From: an uncultured Clostridia bacterium
Lineage (GTDB): Bacteria; Bacillota; Clostridia; Oscillospirales; Acutalibacteraceae
Length of the DNA: 64,000 bases
NCBI GenBank assembly: GCA_947630835.1
Contig: CANRIZ010000007.1
Coordinates: forward strand, 28,549 to 92,548
Direction: 5' to 3'
The notes beneath the pieces were generated by a model. That model did not search any database and was not told where the DNA came from. It saw nothing but the letters and a program-made list of their open reading frames with translations. How positions within the stretch are numbered: position 1 is the first letter of the stretch; every line of letters begins with the position of its first letter. A program made the position numbers and the translations under genes. Shown here piece after piece: positions 28,857-36,766 of the stretch.

Positions 28857-29303
28857 TTACAAAAATGAAACGAATAATTGTATAAAAGCCGTTTTATCTT
28901 TCCTGTTATATCCCGCATTTTCATAAAATTTGAGGGTGTCCTCATTTTTTGAACCCGTTAACAGCATCATCTTGCAGCAATTCTCATTTTGGGCAATTTC
29001 CTTTGCAAAATTCAAACAAGCCGTTGCGAAGCCCTTTTTTCTGTGAGCCTTGTCGGTGATAACATTTTCAATCAGGGCATACGGGCGCTGTTCATGCGTA
29101 AGATTCGGAATAATGACGCATACGCAGGAGGATATTATACTACCGTTTTCTTGGGCTACAATTATATGATGATTTTTATCGTTTAATATACTTTTCCAAA
29201 TATCGGCCGTTTTTCCGTCCTTTTCGGGAAAAGGGTTGTCGTGCAGCTGCATATAAAGCCGCAAAAGTCCGTCAAAATCATTCTCAGTAATTTCCCGTAT
29301 CAC
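28857..29303 (-). CDS. GNAT-family N-acetyltransferase
   Basis: 148 residues from a GTG at 29303 preceded by AAAGGAGG; the longer frame to 29357 has no such site and adds unrelated residues. GNAT features: IREITENDFDGL at the start, IENVITDKAHRKKGFATACL (acetyl-CoA loop, R/Q-x-x-G-x-A form) and FYENAGY near the end. Substrate unknown. The ribosome site overlaps the stop of a 46-codon ORF upstream, so the two are probably coupled. Confidence 0.75.
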   Translation of the reverse strand: MIREITENDFDGLLRLYMQLHDNPFPEKDGKTADIWKSILNDKNHHIIVAQENGSIISSCVCVIIPNLTHEQRPYALIENVITDKAHRKKGFATACLNFAKEIAQNENCCKMMLLTGSKNEDTLKFYENAGYNRKDKTAFIQLFVSFL

Positions 29304-29316
29304 TATAGTTCCTCCT

Positions 29317-29457
29317 TTAAATACAGTTGTTACTTCCGCACATTTGCTGATAATCAAGGCTTTCCGTAAGCATTAAAATTCTTTGCGAACAGTCATATTC
29401 GCGTCCCGTAATAGGATTTATATTGTTTTCGGATAACTTATCAACTCGATAAATCAT
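29317..29457 (-). CDS. 46-residue ORF upstream of the GNAT gene
   Basis: Short leftward frame starting ATG at 29457 with AAGGAAG 9 bp before it and ending TAA at 29317, where the stop overlaps the AAAGGAGG of the GNAT gene. The product begins MIYRVDKLSENNINPITGRE. No family recognised. It may be a small protein or a leader ORF that controls GNAT translation. Confidence 0.4.
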   Translation of the reverse strand: MIYRVDKLSENNINPITGREYDCSQRILMLTESLDYQQMCGSNNCI

Positions 29458-29532
29458 TTTAAAATCTTCCTTATGTCAAGTTCAAAGCCTTTACATTCCT
29501 TTTTCGTATTCTGCCGAGCGGAAGTTTGGAAT

Positions 29533-30054
29533 TTACTTTTCAAACAATCCCTCCGCTATGAGCAATTCAAGGACTCGGGCTTCACGCTCAAACATCGCCT
29601 GATCATACGGGCTTTGCGTCACATTGCGGTTTTTCTTAATTGCGACATTCGGTTCAACATATTCTAAGGTATAATCTTCATTTGCCTCATAATCGTCGAG
29701 CTCCTGTGTGCCGACCTCATCTGCCGTTTCGCAAAGATAGTAATAGTTGTCCTGAATAAAGCGCTCCGTTTCGGACATACAACTTTTTTCAATTCTATGC
29801 ACATATCCGTACTCTTTGACCGTATCGGGCTTTACGATTAAACCCGATTCTTCACGGGTTTCCCTGATCATTGCGTCAACGGGACTCTCTCCGTCCTCAA
29901 TCCCTCCGCCCGGGAACTTGTAGTAATCATATTTAACGCTGTGAACCATTGCGACCCTTTTGCCCTTGATAATGACGCTCCTCGCCGAGTTGCGGACAAA
30001 TGAATGTGTGCATTTATCATAGTCCTTTTTGTCCATTTCAAACAGCAATCTCAT
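29533..30054 (-). CDS. NUDIX hydrolase
   Basis: Start ATG 30054 has GGAGG 5 bp before it; the longer frame to 30132 lacks one. 173 residues. The Nudix box GGGIEDGESPVDAMIRETRE-ES fits Gx5Ex7REUxEExGU completely, so the pyrophosphohydrolase should be active. The substrate cannot be told from sequence; nucleoside-diphosphate derivatives are typical. The C-terminal part (YEANEDYTLEYVEP; REARVLELL) resembles clostridial Nudix proteins acting as house-cleaning enzymes. Confidence 0.85.
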   Translation of the reverse strand: MRLLFEMDKKDYDKCTHSFVRNSARSVIIKGKRVAMVHSVKYDYYKFPGGGIEDGESPVDAMIRETREESGLIVKPDTVKEYGYVHRIEKSCMSETERFIQDNYYYLCETADEVGTQELDDYEANEDYTLEYVEPNVAIKKNRNVTQSPYDQAMFEREARVLELLIAEGLFEK

Positions 30055-30168
30055 AGTAACCTCCGTGTAGTAAACGGCGATTTGGCAGGGATTTATAAAT
30101 GCTCTGCCATTTACCGCCTTATGCGTTCGCATTTATTTAAAACCGAAATTCCTTTTTTTTAATTAATT

Positions 30169-31242
30169 TTACCGTATTGTTCCTCCGCCGACGACAATGT
30201 CGCCGTCATAGAAGACTACCGCCTGTCCTTTGGTTATTGCCCTTTGCGGTTCGTCAAAGAGTACCTCGGCTTCGTCCGTATCGGTCTGCGTGAGAGTCGC
30301 CCATTGTTCGCTCTGACGGTAACGGATTTTTGCCTTTACTCGTATGGGACGTTCTATTTTATCGACTGAAATCAGATTGAGGTCGGTCGCGGTAAGAGAG
30401 CGGGAATAGAGCGCCTCGTTTCCACCGAGGGTGACGGTGTTCGCGACAGGGTCGATTTTCGTGACATAGAGGGGAGCGGCGGCAGAAACGCCAAGCCCAC
30501 GTCGCTGACCGACGGTATAGCGGATAATGCCGCCGTGCCGTCCTATGATATTACCGCTTTCGTCAATAAAATCCCCGGGCGGATAGCTTTTGCCGGTATA
30601 TCCCTCTATAAATTCCGAATATTTGCCGTTCGGGACAAAACATATATCCTGACTGTCGTGTTTTTTCGCATTTTCAAAACCCTGTTGCGCGGCAATTTCC
30701 CGTACCTGAGCCTTGCGGTATTCCCCCAATGGAAAGAGGGTGTGCGCCAACTGCTCCTGCGTCATAGAATACAGAACATAGCTTTGATCCTTTGTGCTGT
30801 CGAGCGCCTTTTTGAGAAGGTAACGACCGCTTGTTTTGTCTTTGTCAATGCGTGCGTAATGCCCGGTTACCACATAGTCGTAGTCCAGCTCCATTGCCCG
30901 ATGATAGAGCTTATCGAATTTAAGAAAACGGTTGCAGTCGATACAGGGATTGGGAGTTGCGCCGTTTTCGTATGCGGCGACAAAGCGATCCATCACCTTT
31001 TCCCGAAACCTGTCGGAAAAATTAAAAACATAATGCAAAATTCCTATTTGATAAGCGACGCTTCTTGCGTCCTCAACGTCTTCCAGAGAACAGCAGGTAT
31101 GTCCCTGCGACAGCCCGATATCCTCATTGTGATATAGCTTCATGGTCGCCCCGATACACTCAAAACCTCGCTCCTTCATCAGAAAAGCCGCAACACTTGA
31201 ATCTACGCCTCCGCTCATGGCAATAATGGCCTTTTTACTCAT
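30169..31242 (-). CDS. mnmA: tRNA-specific 2-thiouridylase MnmA
   Basis: 357 residues from ATG 31242, after AAGGAG. The PP-loop SGGVDSS, the catalytic Cys in NPCIDCNRFLKF and the second Cys in DSQDICFVPNG are present, as are GHTCCS and TVGQRRGLG. MnmA adds sulfur to U34 of tRNA Lys, Glu and Gln. Its ATG overlaps the hydE stop (ATGA), so it is translated with hydE, an unusual partner. Confidence 0.95.
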   Translation of the reverse strand: MSKKAIIAMSGGVDSSVAAFLMKERGFECIGATMKLYHNEDIGLSQGHTCCSLEDVEDARSVAYQIGILHYVFNFSDRFREKVMDRFVAAYENGATPNPCIDCNRFLKFDKLYHRAMELDYDYVVTGHYARIDKDKTSGRYLLKKALDSTKDQSYVLYSMTQEQLAHTLFPLGEYRKAQVREIAAQQGFENAKKHDSQDICFVPNGKYSEFIEGYTGKSYPPGDFIDESGNIIGRHGGIIRYTVGQRRGLGVSAAAPLYVTKIDPVANTVTLGGNEALYSRSLTATDLNLISVDKIERPIRVKAKIRYRQSEQWATLTQTDTDEAEVLFDEPQRAITKGQAVVFYDGDIVVGGGTIR

Positions 31243-32288
31243 AACATATGCTCCTTTTTGGCGTTTCCTATTGCTGTTACCACGCGGTATCCGGCGGCGG
31301 CAACCCGACGTTCCAGACAGCTGCGGCACTGTGCCGCTTCTTCGCCGGTGCAGATTTTATTTTCATACAGCTCATAGAGCTTCCGCACACGGACGGGTGA
31401 GAGATTAGGCATTACCACGTTTGCGCCCGCTTTAAGTCCCAGCTCGCGGCCCTGCGGATGGATGGTTCCCAGCGCGGTCGTTGCCGGAATCAAGGCATAC
31501 GGGAACATAAGCCTCAAAACGGAGATAAGCCTCAGCGTTAAGGTCAGCGAGCCGCTTTGAAACGAGGCGAACGGCGTTTCTTTATGGGTAATATACGGCC
31601 CTATCCCAATCATATCCGGCTTGAGTTCTTGCAGAAACCGAAGATCCTCTATAATACAGTCAACGGTTTGATAGGGAGAACCCACCATAAAACCCGAACC
31701 TACTTGGTATCCTATATCCTTTAAATCATAAAGACAGCGTTTTCGGTTAGTTAAGCTCATACTTTCGGGGTGCAGTTTTCGGTAATGCGCGTCGTTTGCC
31801 GTTTCATGGCGCAGAAGATAGCGGTTCGCGCCCGCGTCAAAATAGGCTTTGTAGCTTTCCCTCGGCTTTTCGCCAAGCGACAGCGTAATAGCGCAGTCGG
31901 GAAAACGGGAGCGTATTTCGGACACGATTTCGCAGAGCAGAGAGTCCGTAAAAAACGGATCTTCGCCGCTTTGCAGAACAAAGGTACGAAAGCCGAGTCC
32001 ATACCCTTCCACGCAGCAATCGAGAATTTCCTCCTTGCTCAGCCGATAACGGACGGCGTTTTGGTTTCCGGCGCGGATGCCGCAGTAGAAACAATTGTTT
32101 TTGCAAAAGTTAGAAAACTCGATAAGACCGCGCAGGTAAACCTCGTCTGCGTAAATTTCCCGACGCTTACGGTCCGCCGCGGCGGTTAGGGAGGAATCCC
32201 ATTTTTCGCTTTGCAAAAGCAATTTTAATGACGCTTCGGGCAAGTCGCGTTCAATATTCAGTTGAAGTACCGGATTAAAATCGTTCAT
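31239..32288 (-). CDS. hydE: [FeFe]-hydrogenase maturase HydE (radical SAM)
   Basis: 349 residues from ATG 32288, where GAGG precedes; the longer frame to 32315 is less likely. Radical SAM CxxxCxxC in FCKNNCFYCG (Cys62, Cys66, Cys69), then YRLSKEEI, QSGEDPFF and GIGPYITHKETPF, all typical of HydE, and C-terminal Cys residues in CRSCLERR. HydE works with HydF and HydG to build the H-cluster; those genes are not in the window. Its presence implies a hydrogen-evolving fermentative anaerobe. Confidence 0.9.
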   Translation of the reverse strand: MNDFNPVLQLNIERDLPEASLKLLLQSEKWDSSLTAAADRKRREIYADEVYLRGLIEFSNFCKNNCFYCGIRAGNQNAVRYRLSKEEILDCCVEGYGLGFRTFVLQSGEDPFFTDSLLCEIVSEIRSRFPDCAITLSLGEKPRESYKAYFDAGANRYLLRHETANDAHYRKLHPESMSLTNRKRCLYDLKDIGYQVGSGFMVGSPYQTVDCIIEDLRFLQELKPDMIGIGPYITHKETPFASFQSGSLTLTLRLISVLRLMFPYALIPATTALGTIHPQGRELGLKAGANVVMPNLSPVRVRKLYELYENKICTGEEAAQCRSCLERRVAAAGYRVVTAIGNAKKEHML

Positions 32289-32847
32289 AGTTTTCCTCAC
32301 AGCTTCGCATGGCAAGAATGGTACTGTTTATCAAATCGTCCAAATCGCAGCCGAGCATTTGGGCGCCGCGTTCGATTACCTCACGGGAACAGCCTGCCGC
32401 AAAGTTTAAGTTCTTATATTTCTTCTTGACGGATTTAAGCTCCAAATCAGAAACGCTTTTGGACGGGCGCATAATCGCCGCCGCACCGATAAGACCTGTC
32501 AGCTCGTCTACGGCGTATAAAACCTTTTCCATCTCTTGCTCCGGCTTGATATCGACAGTCAGCGCATACCCGTGACTTGCCACCGCATGGATAAGTCGCT
32601 CGTCCGCGCCGAAGTCGCGCAAAATCTCCTGCTCCTTCACACAATGCTCGTTCGGGAATTTCTCAAAATCCAAATCGTGGAGCAGACCTACGATTCCCCA
32701 AAAATCTTCCTCGTCGGCGTATCCGAGTTCCTTTGCAAAATACCGCATCACGCCCTCTACCGTAACGGCGTGCCGCAAATGGAACGGTTCCTTATTCCAC
32801 TGACAGAGCAACTCCCACGCTTCGTCCCTTGTAATTACCTTTGACAT
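32275..32847 (-). CDS. HD-domain phosphohydrolase-like protein
   Basis: 190 residues from ATG 32847, with AGGAGG 11 bp upstream. HD motif: His in LRHAVTVEGVMRYF, then LLHDLDFEKFPNEH and later ASHGYAL, matching the HDIG-related metal-dependent hydrolases. Nucleotide or phosphate-ester substrate unknown. It is first in a leftward operon and overlaps the hydE start by 14 bp. Confidence 0.75.
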   Translation of the reverse strand: MSKVITRDEAWELLCQWNKEPFHLRHAVTVEGVMRYFAKELGYADEEDFWGIVGLLHDLDFEKFPNEHCVKEQEILRDFGADERLIHAVASHGYALTVDIKPEQEMEKVLYAVDELTGLIGAAAIMRPSKSVSDLELKSVKKKYKNLNFAAGCSREVIERGAQMLGCDLDDLINSTILAMRSCEENYERF

Positions 32848-32988
32848 TACAGTGTTTTCCTCCTGAGTTGGGATTTTAAACGGCAAAATACTATTCCGTT
32901 CTGCTTATAGGCAGCTTTTCAATTATTTTTCCGAATTTCACATGTACTGCAAGCTCCCAATAAACGGCGATTTCGCAAGCTTTTTATT

Positions 32989-33016
32989 ATTATAGCATAC
33001 TCTGCGCGAAATTCAA
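32989..33016 (-). promoter_or_regulatory. Promoter of the HD-hydE-mnmA operon
   Basis: Leftward TTGAAT (33011-33016), 16-bp spacer, TATAAT (32989-32994) with an extended TG two bases before it. It is 142 bp from the HD-domain gene start. Confidence 0.7.
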
Positions 33017-33135
33017 TGCGTCGGCGAAGGTTGTAAAATAAAACCGTTTATAAAAAACGGAAATAAGTGAAAAGGCGGGGATGTTGCGGCCTTGCCGTCA
33101 TTTTCCGAATAAAGCGGTAGGAAAAATCACAATTC

Positions 33136-33146
33136 TATGCTATAAT
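33136..33146 (+). promoter_or_regulatory. Extended -10 promoter of the membrane protein at 33192
   Basis: TATGCTATAAT at 33136-33146, an extended -10 (TGC-TATAAT) without a clear -35, 45 bp before the start codon of the rightward gene. Confidence 0.55.
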
Positions 33147-33191
33147 AAAATTGCCGGAGAAGGGATATAAAATTTGCGGGAGGCAGTCGAT

Positions 33192-34562
33192 ATGGACGAA
33201 ACAAGCTATCTATATAAAATCGGCAGCGGGAAATTGCCTGTAATCCTCTCTTTTATTATGTCCGCTGTTTTCGGCGGAGTCGCCTTTTGGTTGTATCGTA
33301 CCGAAAACGGGGCTTTTATCTTCTTGGCGTTCCTTTTTGCGCTTACTTTTCTCGTTTTTTTGCTGTCGGTTTACCGCTTTTTCTTCTACAAGGTGCTGAT
33401 AGGCGTTAACGGTTTTTACTATCGGACAAGACTTGGCAACGGGAAGCATTACTTATATTCCGAAGTGGAAAAAGCGTGGGTAAGCTCCGGAAAATCGCGG
33501 GACGGTTTGGAGGACAGCTATTGCAATATTTCATTTTATAACGGAGCCGTCATACGCTTTATGTTTTATGCAACGGACGAGGAAGCTGTCAATTACCTGA
33601 TTGAACATTCGGCGGCGGCAAAAGCTCCCGAAGCCGCAAACGAACGGGAAACCTATAGGATTGACGGCAAATATTTAGGAAAAGCTCAAATAGCGGGCGG
33701 AATTTTTATTCTCATAATCCTCTTGGTTATGGATTATATTATGGCGAAAGCCTTTGAACTTTGGTTCTTGCTCATTCCCGGTACGGTTTTGGCGTTTTTT
33801 GTTCTCCTGTACCTCATTTTGAATTATTATTGTTTCAGGGTGGAGATTGGCAAGGACGGGTTTTACTGCCGTACTTCTCCGTGGAACGGGAAGTTTTATT
33901 CTTATAGCGAGATAACCTCTTGCCGAAAAGTCAGAAGAACGGTACACCGACACGCACATTCGGGAGGTCCGAAAACTAACTGTTATTTCTTTTTTGAGTT
34001 TACCTGCAAAGACGGAAAAAAGCGGCGTTTTCTGTTTGAAGAACCGATTTACGGGCAAGAAATCCAAGTGTTGAAAGAGCGGATAAAACAGGCGGAAAAT
34101 CCAAGTGCCGAAAGAGCGGATAAAACAGGCAAAAAATCAAAGAGAAACAAAACGACGAAAAACAACAAATTTTTGGGACTTATCTTTACAGGCACCCTTC
34201 GCATAATGGGAATTGTCTCTTTGTTTGCGGGGATTGGGCTTATATTCGGCGGAGTGCATAATTATGCCGAGCAAAATACGCCGTTCGGCATAAAAGATTT
34301 AATTGTATTTATTGTATGCGGTTTGATATTTGCCGTAATCGGCTTTTTCCTCTCCGGCGTATGGGCGTTGATAGGGCGGATACGCAGAAAGGGAGAGCCG
34401 CCGGAAGAGGAAATCCTGCCGCCGGAGGAATATGCGGACCCGGAAGAAACGGAGACGGATGAGGGACGTTGGACCGTTGTTTCAATTATAATTCGTATTG
34501 CGGCAATCGCTCTTATTCTCGGTTATATCTTTTTGTCCGTTTACTTAAAAAAATCCGCTTGA
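33192..34562 (+). CDS. Multi-pass membrane protein with two PH-like domains
   Basis: ATG 33192 follows GGGAGG by 8 bp; TTG 33174 lies before that site. 456 residues. Two similar halves: a pair of membrane helices followed by a beta-rich domain with parallel motifs (VGVNGFYYRTRLGNGKHYLYSEV-like, and IGKDGFYCRTSPWNGKFYSYSEI), then two C-terminal helices, an acidic segment and a last helix. No family name is certain. At 34061-34134 a 37-bp tandem duplication puts the same DNA in two frames between the second PH-like domain and the C-terminal helices, suggesting that the C-terminal part was joined by frame change. Confidence 0.6.
   Translation: MDETSYLYKIGSGKLPVILSFIMSAVFGGVAFWLYRTENGAFIFLAFLFALTFLVFLLSVYRFFFYKVLIGVNGFYYRTRLGNGKHYLYSEVEKAWVSSGKSRDGLEDSYCNISFYNGAVIRFMFYATDEEAVNYLIEHSAAAKAPEAANERETYRIDGKYLGKAQIAGGIFILIILLVMDYIMAKAFELWFLLIPGTVLAFFVLLYLILNYYCFRVEIGKDGFYCRTSPWNGKFYSYSEITSCRKVRRTVHRHAHSGGPKTNCYFFFEFTCKDGKKRRFLFEEPIYGQEIQVLKERIKQAENPSAERADKTGKKSKRNKTTKNNKFLGLIFTGTLRIMGIVSLFAGIGLIFGGVHNYAEQNTPFGIKDLIVFIVCGLIFAVIGFFLSGVWALIGRIRRKGEPPEEEILPPEEYADPEETETDEGRWTVVSIIIRIAAIALILGYIFLSVYLKKSA
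34061..34134 (+). repeat. 37-bp tandem duplication, out of frame
   Basis: The unit beginning AATCCAAGTG at 34061 recurs at 34098 with the same AAAGAGCGGATAAAACAGGC segment; only TT versus CC and the junction bases differ. As 37 is not a multiple of three, copy one encodes KERIKQAENPS and copy two AERADKTGKKS. Confidence 0.9.
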
Positions 34563-34603
34563 TGATTTTTTGGTAAGCTGCGCAGAGAGAAAAAGTAAAA
34601 AAA

Positions 34604-34627
34604 CGAGGTCTTGAAACCTCGGTTTTT
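34604..34627 (+). terminator. Terminator after the membrane-protein gene
   Basis: Stem CGAGGT (34604-34609) / ACCTCG (34616-34621) followed by GTTTTTT, 41 bp after the stop of the gene ending at 34562. Confidence 0.8.
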
Positions 34628-34858
34628 TGGCGGAGCCGATGAAGAAGCGCGTAAACTTTTTTCTTGCGTGGTGTTTTTCCGCGCCTGTATCTGTCCGACA
34701 GGAGTCCCTCTTAGGGGATAGCCGGACGCAAAAAAACAGGCTCGAAACGGCGACCGTTCCGAGCTTCTTTTTCAGCGGTCATAAACCGCTGTGCGATAGA
34801 TAAGCGCGAACACGTTTTTGACAACTACCATGTCAAAAAGGTTCGCCACTTGTGATTT
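34628..34858. other. Hairpin-rich spacer before tRNA-Ala
   Basis: No gene is seen. Stems: GTCCG...CGGAC enclosing TCCC/GGGGA (about 34693-34727); GCTCGAAACG / CGTTCCGAGC (34740-34764, one mismatch) followed by TTCTTTTT; CAGCGGT / ACCGCTG (34773-34791); and a long imperfect hairpin at about 34806-34850 containing TTTTTGACA / TGTCAAAAA. The last may terminate the leftward tRNA transcript. No known RNA family was recognised. Confidence 0.5.
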
Positions 34859-34934
34859 TGGTGGACCTGAAGGGGTTCGAACCCTCGACCTCTGCGTTGC
34901 GAACGCAGCGCTCTCCCAGCTGAGCTACAAGCCC
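34859..34934 (-). tRNA. tRNA-Ala (anticodon CGC)
   Basis: Full cloverleaf on the minus strand, 76 nt with encoded CCA. Acceptor GGGCTTG pairs with CAGGTCC using two G-T pairs; anticodon stem CTGCG/CGCAG with loop TTCGCAA gives anticodon CGC (reads GCG); the T-loop is GGGTTCGAACCCC. No other tRNA adjoins it. Confidence 0.95.
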
Positions 34935-35042
34935 TTATATTTATGCTTACGGCTAAGCGGAATAATATTTCTTAAAAATACCACGCCCGTTTAAAACAGC
35001 CGCAAACAAAATCTTTCTTTTGCTTTCACAAAAAGCATTACT

Positions 35043-35071
35043 ATTTTAACTCTAATATGCCTTTAAGTCAA
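35043..35071 (-). promoter_or_regulatory. Promoter of tRNA-Ala
   Basis: Leftward TTGACT (35066-35071), 17-bp spacer, TAAAAT (35043-35048), about 108 bp from the mature tRNA 5' end, so the precursor would have a leader near 100 nt. It is back to back with the PAP2 promoter. Confidence 0.6.
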
Positions 35072-35106
35072 CCTTTAATATAAAATTATTTTTATAAAAA
35101 GTGTAA

Positions 35107-35135
35107 TTGTAAAAAATTATCCGTTGTGATACAAT
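35107..35135 (+). promoter_or_regulatory. Promoter of the PAP2 gene
   Basis: TTGTAA (35107-35112), 17-bp spacer, TACAAT (35130-35135), 44 bp before the TTG start. Confidence 0.65.
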
Positions 35136-35179
35136 AGTAAATCATTACAATACTTTATACAGAAAAGGCGGTTGGAATA

Positions 35180-36148
35180 TTGGATATTCAATATATTTTG
35201 GCACTTCAGAATTTAAGAGAAGCTATGGGCGGAGTTTTAAATGAATTTTTCGTCCAAATAAGCGATCTTTCTTACGGCGTCTTTATTTGGATGCTTGCGT
35301 GTATCCTGTTTTGGGGCGTTGACAAAAAAAGCGGCAGGTTCTTGTTTTTAAACATAGGCTTTTCCCGCTTCTTTATGCAGCTTTTGAAACTTACCTTTTG
35401 CGTTTACCGCCCGTGGGTTCGTTCCTCAAAGATTGTTCCCGTAGAAACCGCTTCGGGCTATTCTTTCCCAAGCGGACACAGCGTAACCGCGGCGTCAAAC
35501 TACGGTACGGTTATGCAAAGGTACAAGAATAACAGACCGCTTTGTATTCTTATGGGCTTTATGATTATACTCACGATGTTTTCAAGAAACTATATCGGGG
35601 TACATACGCCGCAAGATGTTTGCGTGGGCGCGGCTTTGGGACTTTTTGTGGTTTTTGCCGGCGCTCGGCTTTGGGAATGGCTGGAGGCGGATTCAAAGAG
35701 GGATTATATTATCCCCTGCGCCGGAATTATATTGACCGTTCTGTTTTTGGTATATATTTCGCTTAAATCCTACCCCATGGATTACGCCGCCGACGGCAAG
35801 CTTTTGGTAGATCCCGCAAAGATGATGAAGGACGGCTACAAGGACGCGGGCAGACTGCTCGGCGTAACGCTCGGTCTGTTTTTGGAAAAGCGATTTGTTA
35901 AATTTTCCATGGACGTTTCGCTCCAAAAAAAGGTTGCAAGATGTGCTGTCGGCGTTTTGCTGATAATCTTTTACGAAAAAGCCTTTATGCCGATTATATC
36001 CGATTTGGTAAGCCTATCTTGGATAGGTATGGTGCTTACCTTTGCGGAGCTTATACTCTTTATCGTAATTTATCCTCTTTGCTTCTCAAAGGCGGAGGAG
36101 CTCGGCAAATCGGGCAAAAAGGCTAAATTACAGGCGAACAAAGCATAA
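35180..36148 (+). CDS. PAP2-superfamily membrane phosphatase (intact copy)
   Basis: 322 residues, TTG start after GGTTGGA. The three-part PAP2 signature is complete: KLTFCVYRP (Kx6RP), PSGH, and SRNYIGVHTPQD (SRx5Hx3D). About eight membrane helices. It probably removes phosphate from lipid phosphates or undecaprenyl diphosphate at the outer membrane face. A decayed partial second copy lies at 39194-39677 beyond an inserted gene cassette; this copy is the functional one. Confidence 0.85.
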   Translation: MDIQYILALQNLREAMGGVLNEFFVQISDLSYGVFIWMLACILFWGVDKKSGRFLFLNIGFSRFFMQLLKLTFCVYRPWVRSSKIVPVETASGYSFPSGHSVTAASNYGTVMQRYKNNRPLCILMGFMIILTMFSRNYIGVHTPQDVCVGAALGLFVVFAGARLWEWLEADSKRDYIIPCAGIILTVLFLVYISLKSYPMDYAADGKLLVDPAKMMKDGYKDAGRLLGVTLGLFLEKRFVKFSMDVSLQKKVARCAVGVLLIIFYEKAFMPIISDLVSLSWIGMVLTFAELILFIVIYPLCFSKAEELGKSGKKAKLQANKA

Positions 36149-36236
36149 TGATTGTTTAAGCGCTTAAAAAAGTATTCTTTGGATTTTATTGGCATTGATA
36201 ATTGGCAAATATTAAATTTGTTACAATAAGCAAAAA

Positions 36237-36270
36237 AATTACGGCAGGGAGCATACTCCCTGCCGTAATT
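36237..36270. terminator. Perfect 15-bp palindromic hairpin at cassette left edge
   Basis: AATTACGGCAGGGAG (36237-36251) / CTCCCTGCCGTAATT (36256-36270) with loop CATA. The minus-strand reading is followed by seven T residues, so leftward termination is strong; rightward, after the PAP2 gene, it is followed only by ATACATTT. Confidence 0.75.
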
Positions 36271-36352
36271 ATACATTTAGCAACATCGGTTGCAAAAAGC
36301 AACAATATATAGTGGTGATTTGAAAAATTAATAGCAAATATTGTTTTTTCTC

Positions 36353-36381
36353 TTGACATTATTATAATTTTAGTGTATAGT
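36353..36381 (+). promoter_or_regulatory. Promoter of the XRE-ImmA genes with nearby repeats
   Basis: TTGACA (36353-36358), 17-bp spacer, TATAGT (36376-36381). TATAGTGGT overlaps the -10 (36376-36384) and recurs at 36308-36316. GGCAAATATTAAA occurs at 36204-36216 and 36389-36401, and a partial copy (GCAAATATT) at 36334-36342. These are candidate autoregulatory operators for the XRE protein. Confidence 0.8.
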
Positions 36382-36414
36382 GGTAACCGGCAAATATTAA
36401 AGGAGGTTTGATAT

Positions 36415-36762
36415 ATGTCAATATTTAGTGAAAGGCTCTCCGCTTTGCTGAAAGCCAAAGGGTTTTCTCAAAAGGACTTTTCAAAGAAAGCAAATATTAC
36501 AGAGTCATCAATGTCCTACTATGTAAAAGGTGTCCGCATACCGAGCGGTGAGGTTCTTGCTAGAATTGCAAAGGCGCTTGATACAACGGCAGATTATCTT
36601 TTAGGCAACACGGATAACGCCCAAATACCCGAATCAAAAAGCGAACTCAAATATCTGCAAAGAAATCTCGGAAAATTAGATAATAAACAGCTAAAAAAGG
36701 CAGAAGAAATGTTAAAGCTAATGTTTGATGAAATATTTGAGGATGAGGATGAGGAGGAATGA
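36415..36762 (+). CDS. XRE-family HTH transcriptional regulator
   Basis: 115 residues, ATG after AGGAGG. N-terminal XRE helix-turn-helix (about 5-65: FSERLSALLKAKGFSQKDFS; ITESSMSYYVKGVRIPSG; TTADYLLG), then a helical C-terminus ending in a Glu/Asp run. It is probably the repressor of the cassette; the adjoining ImmA-like protease would be its antagonist, as in the ImmR/ImmA pair of ICEBs1. Confidence 0.9.
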   Translation: MSIFSERLSALLKAKGFSQKDFSKKANITESSMSYYVKGVRIPSGEVLARIAKALDTTADYLLGNTDNAQIPESKSELKYLQRNLGKLDNKQLKKAEEMLKLMFDEIFEDEDEEE

Positions 36763-36766
36763 AGTA

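Noticed and set aside
30060..32980. TAAACGGCGATTT occurring at about 30069 and 32961
   Set aside because: Only 13 bp, two copies, different positions relative to promoters; most likely chance or a short relic.
36237..36270. Perfect palindrome considered as an attachment or recombination site
   Set aside because: It has terminator form (GC stem, T-run on one strand), there is no second copy at 39190 and no recombinase gene.
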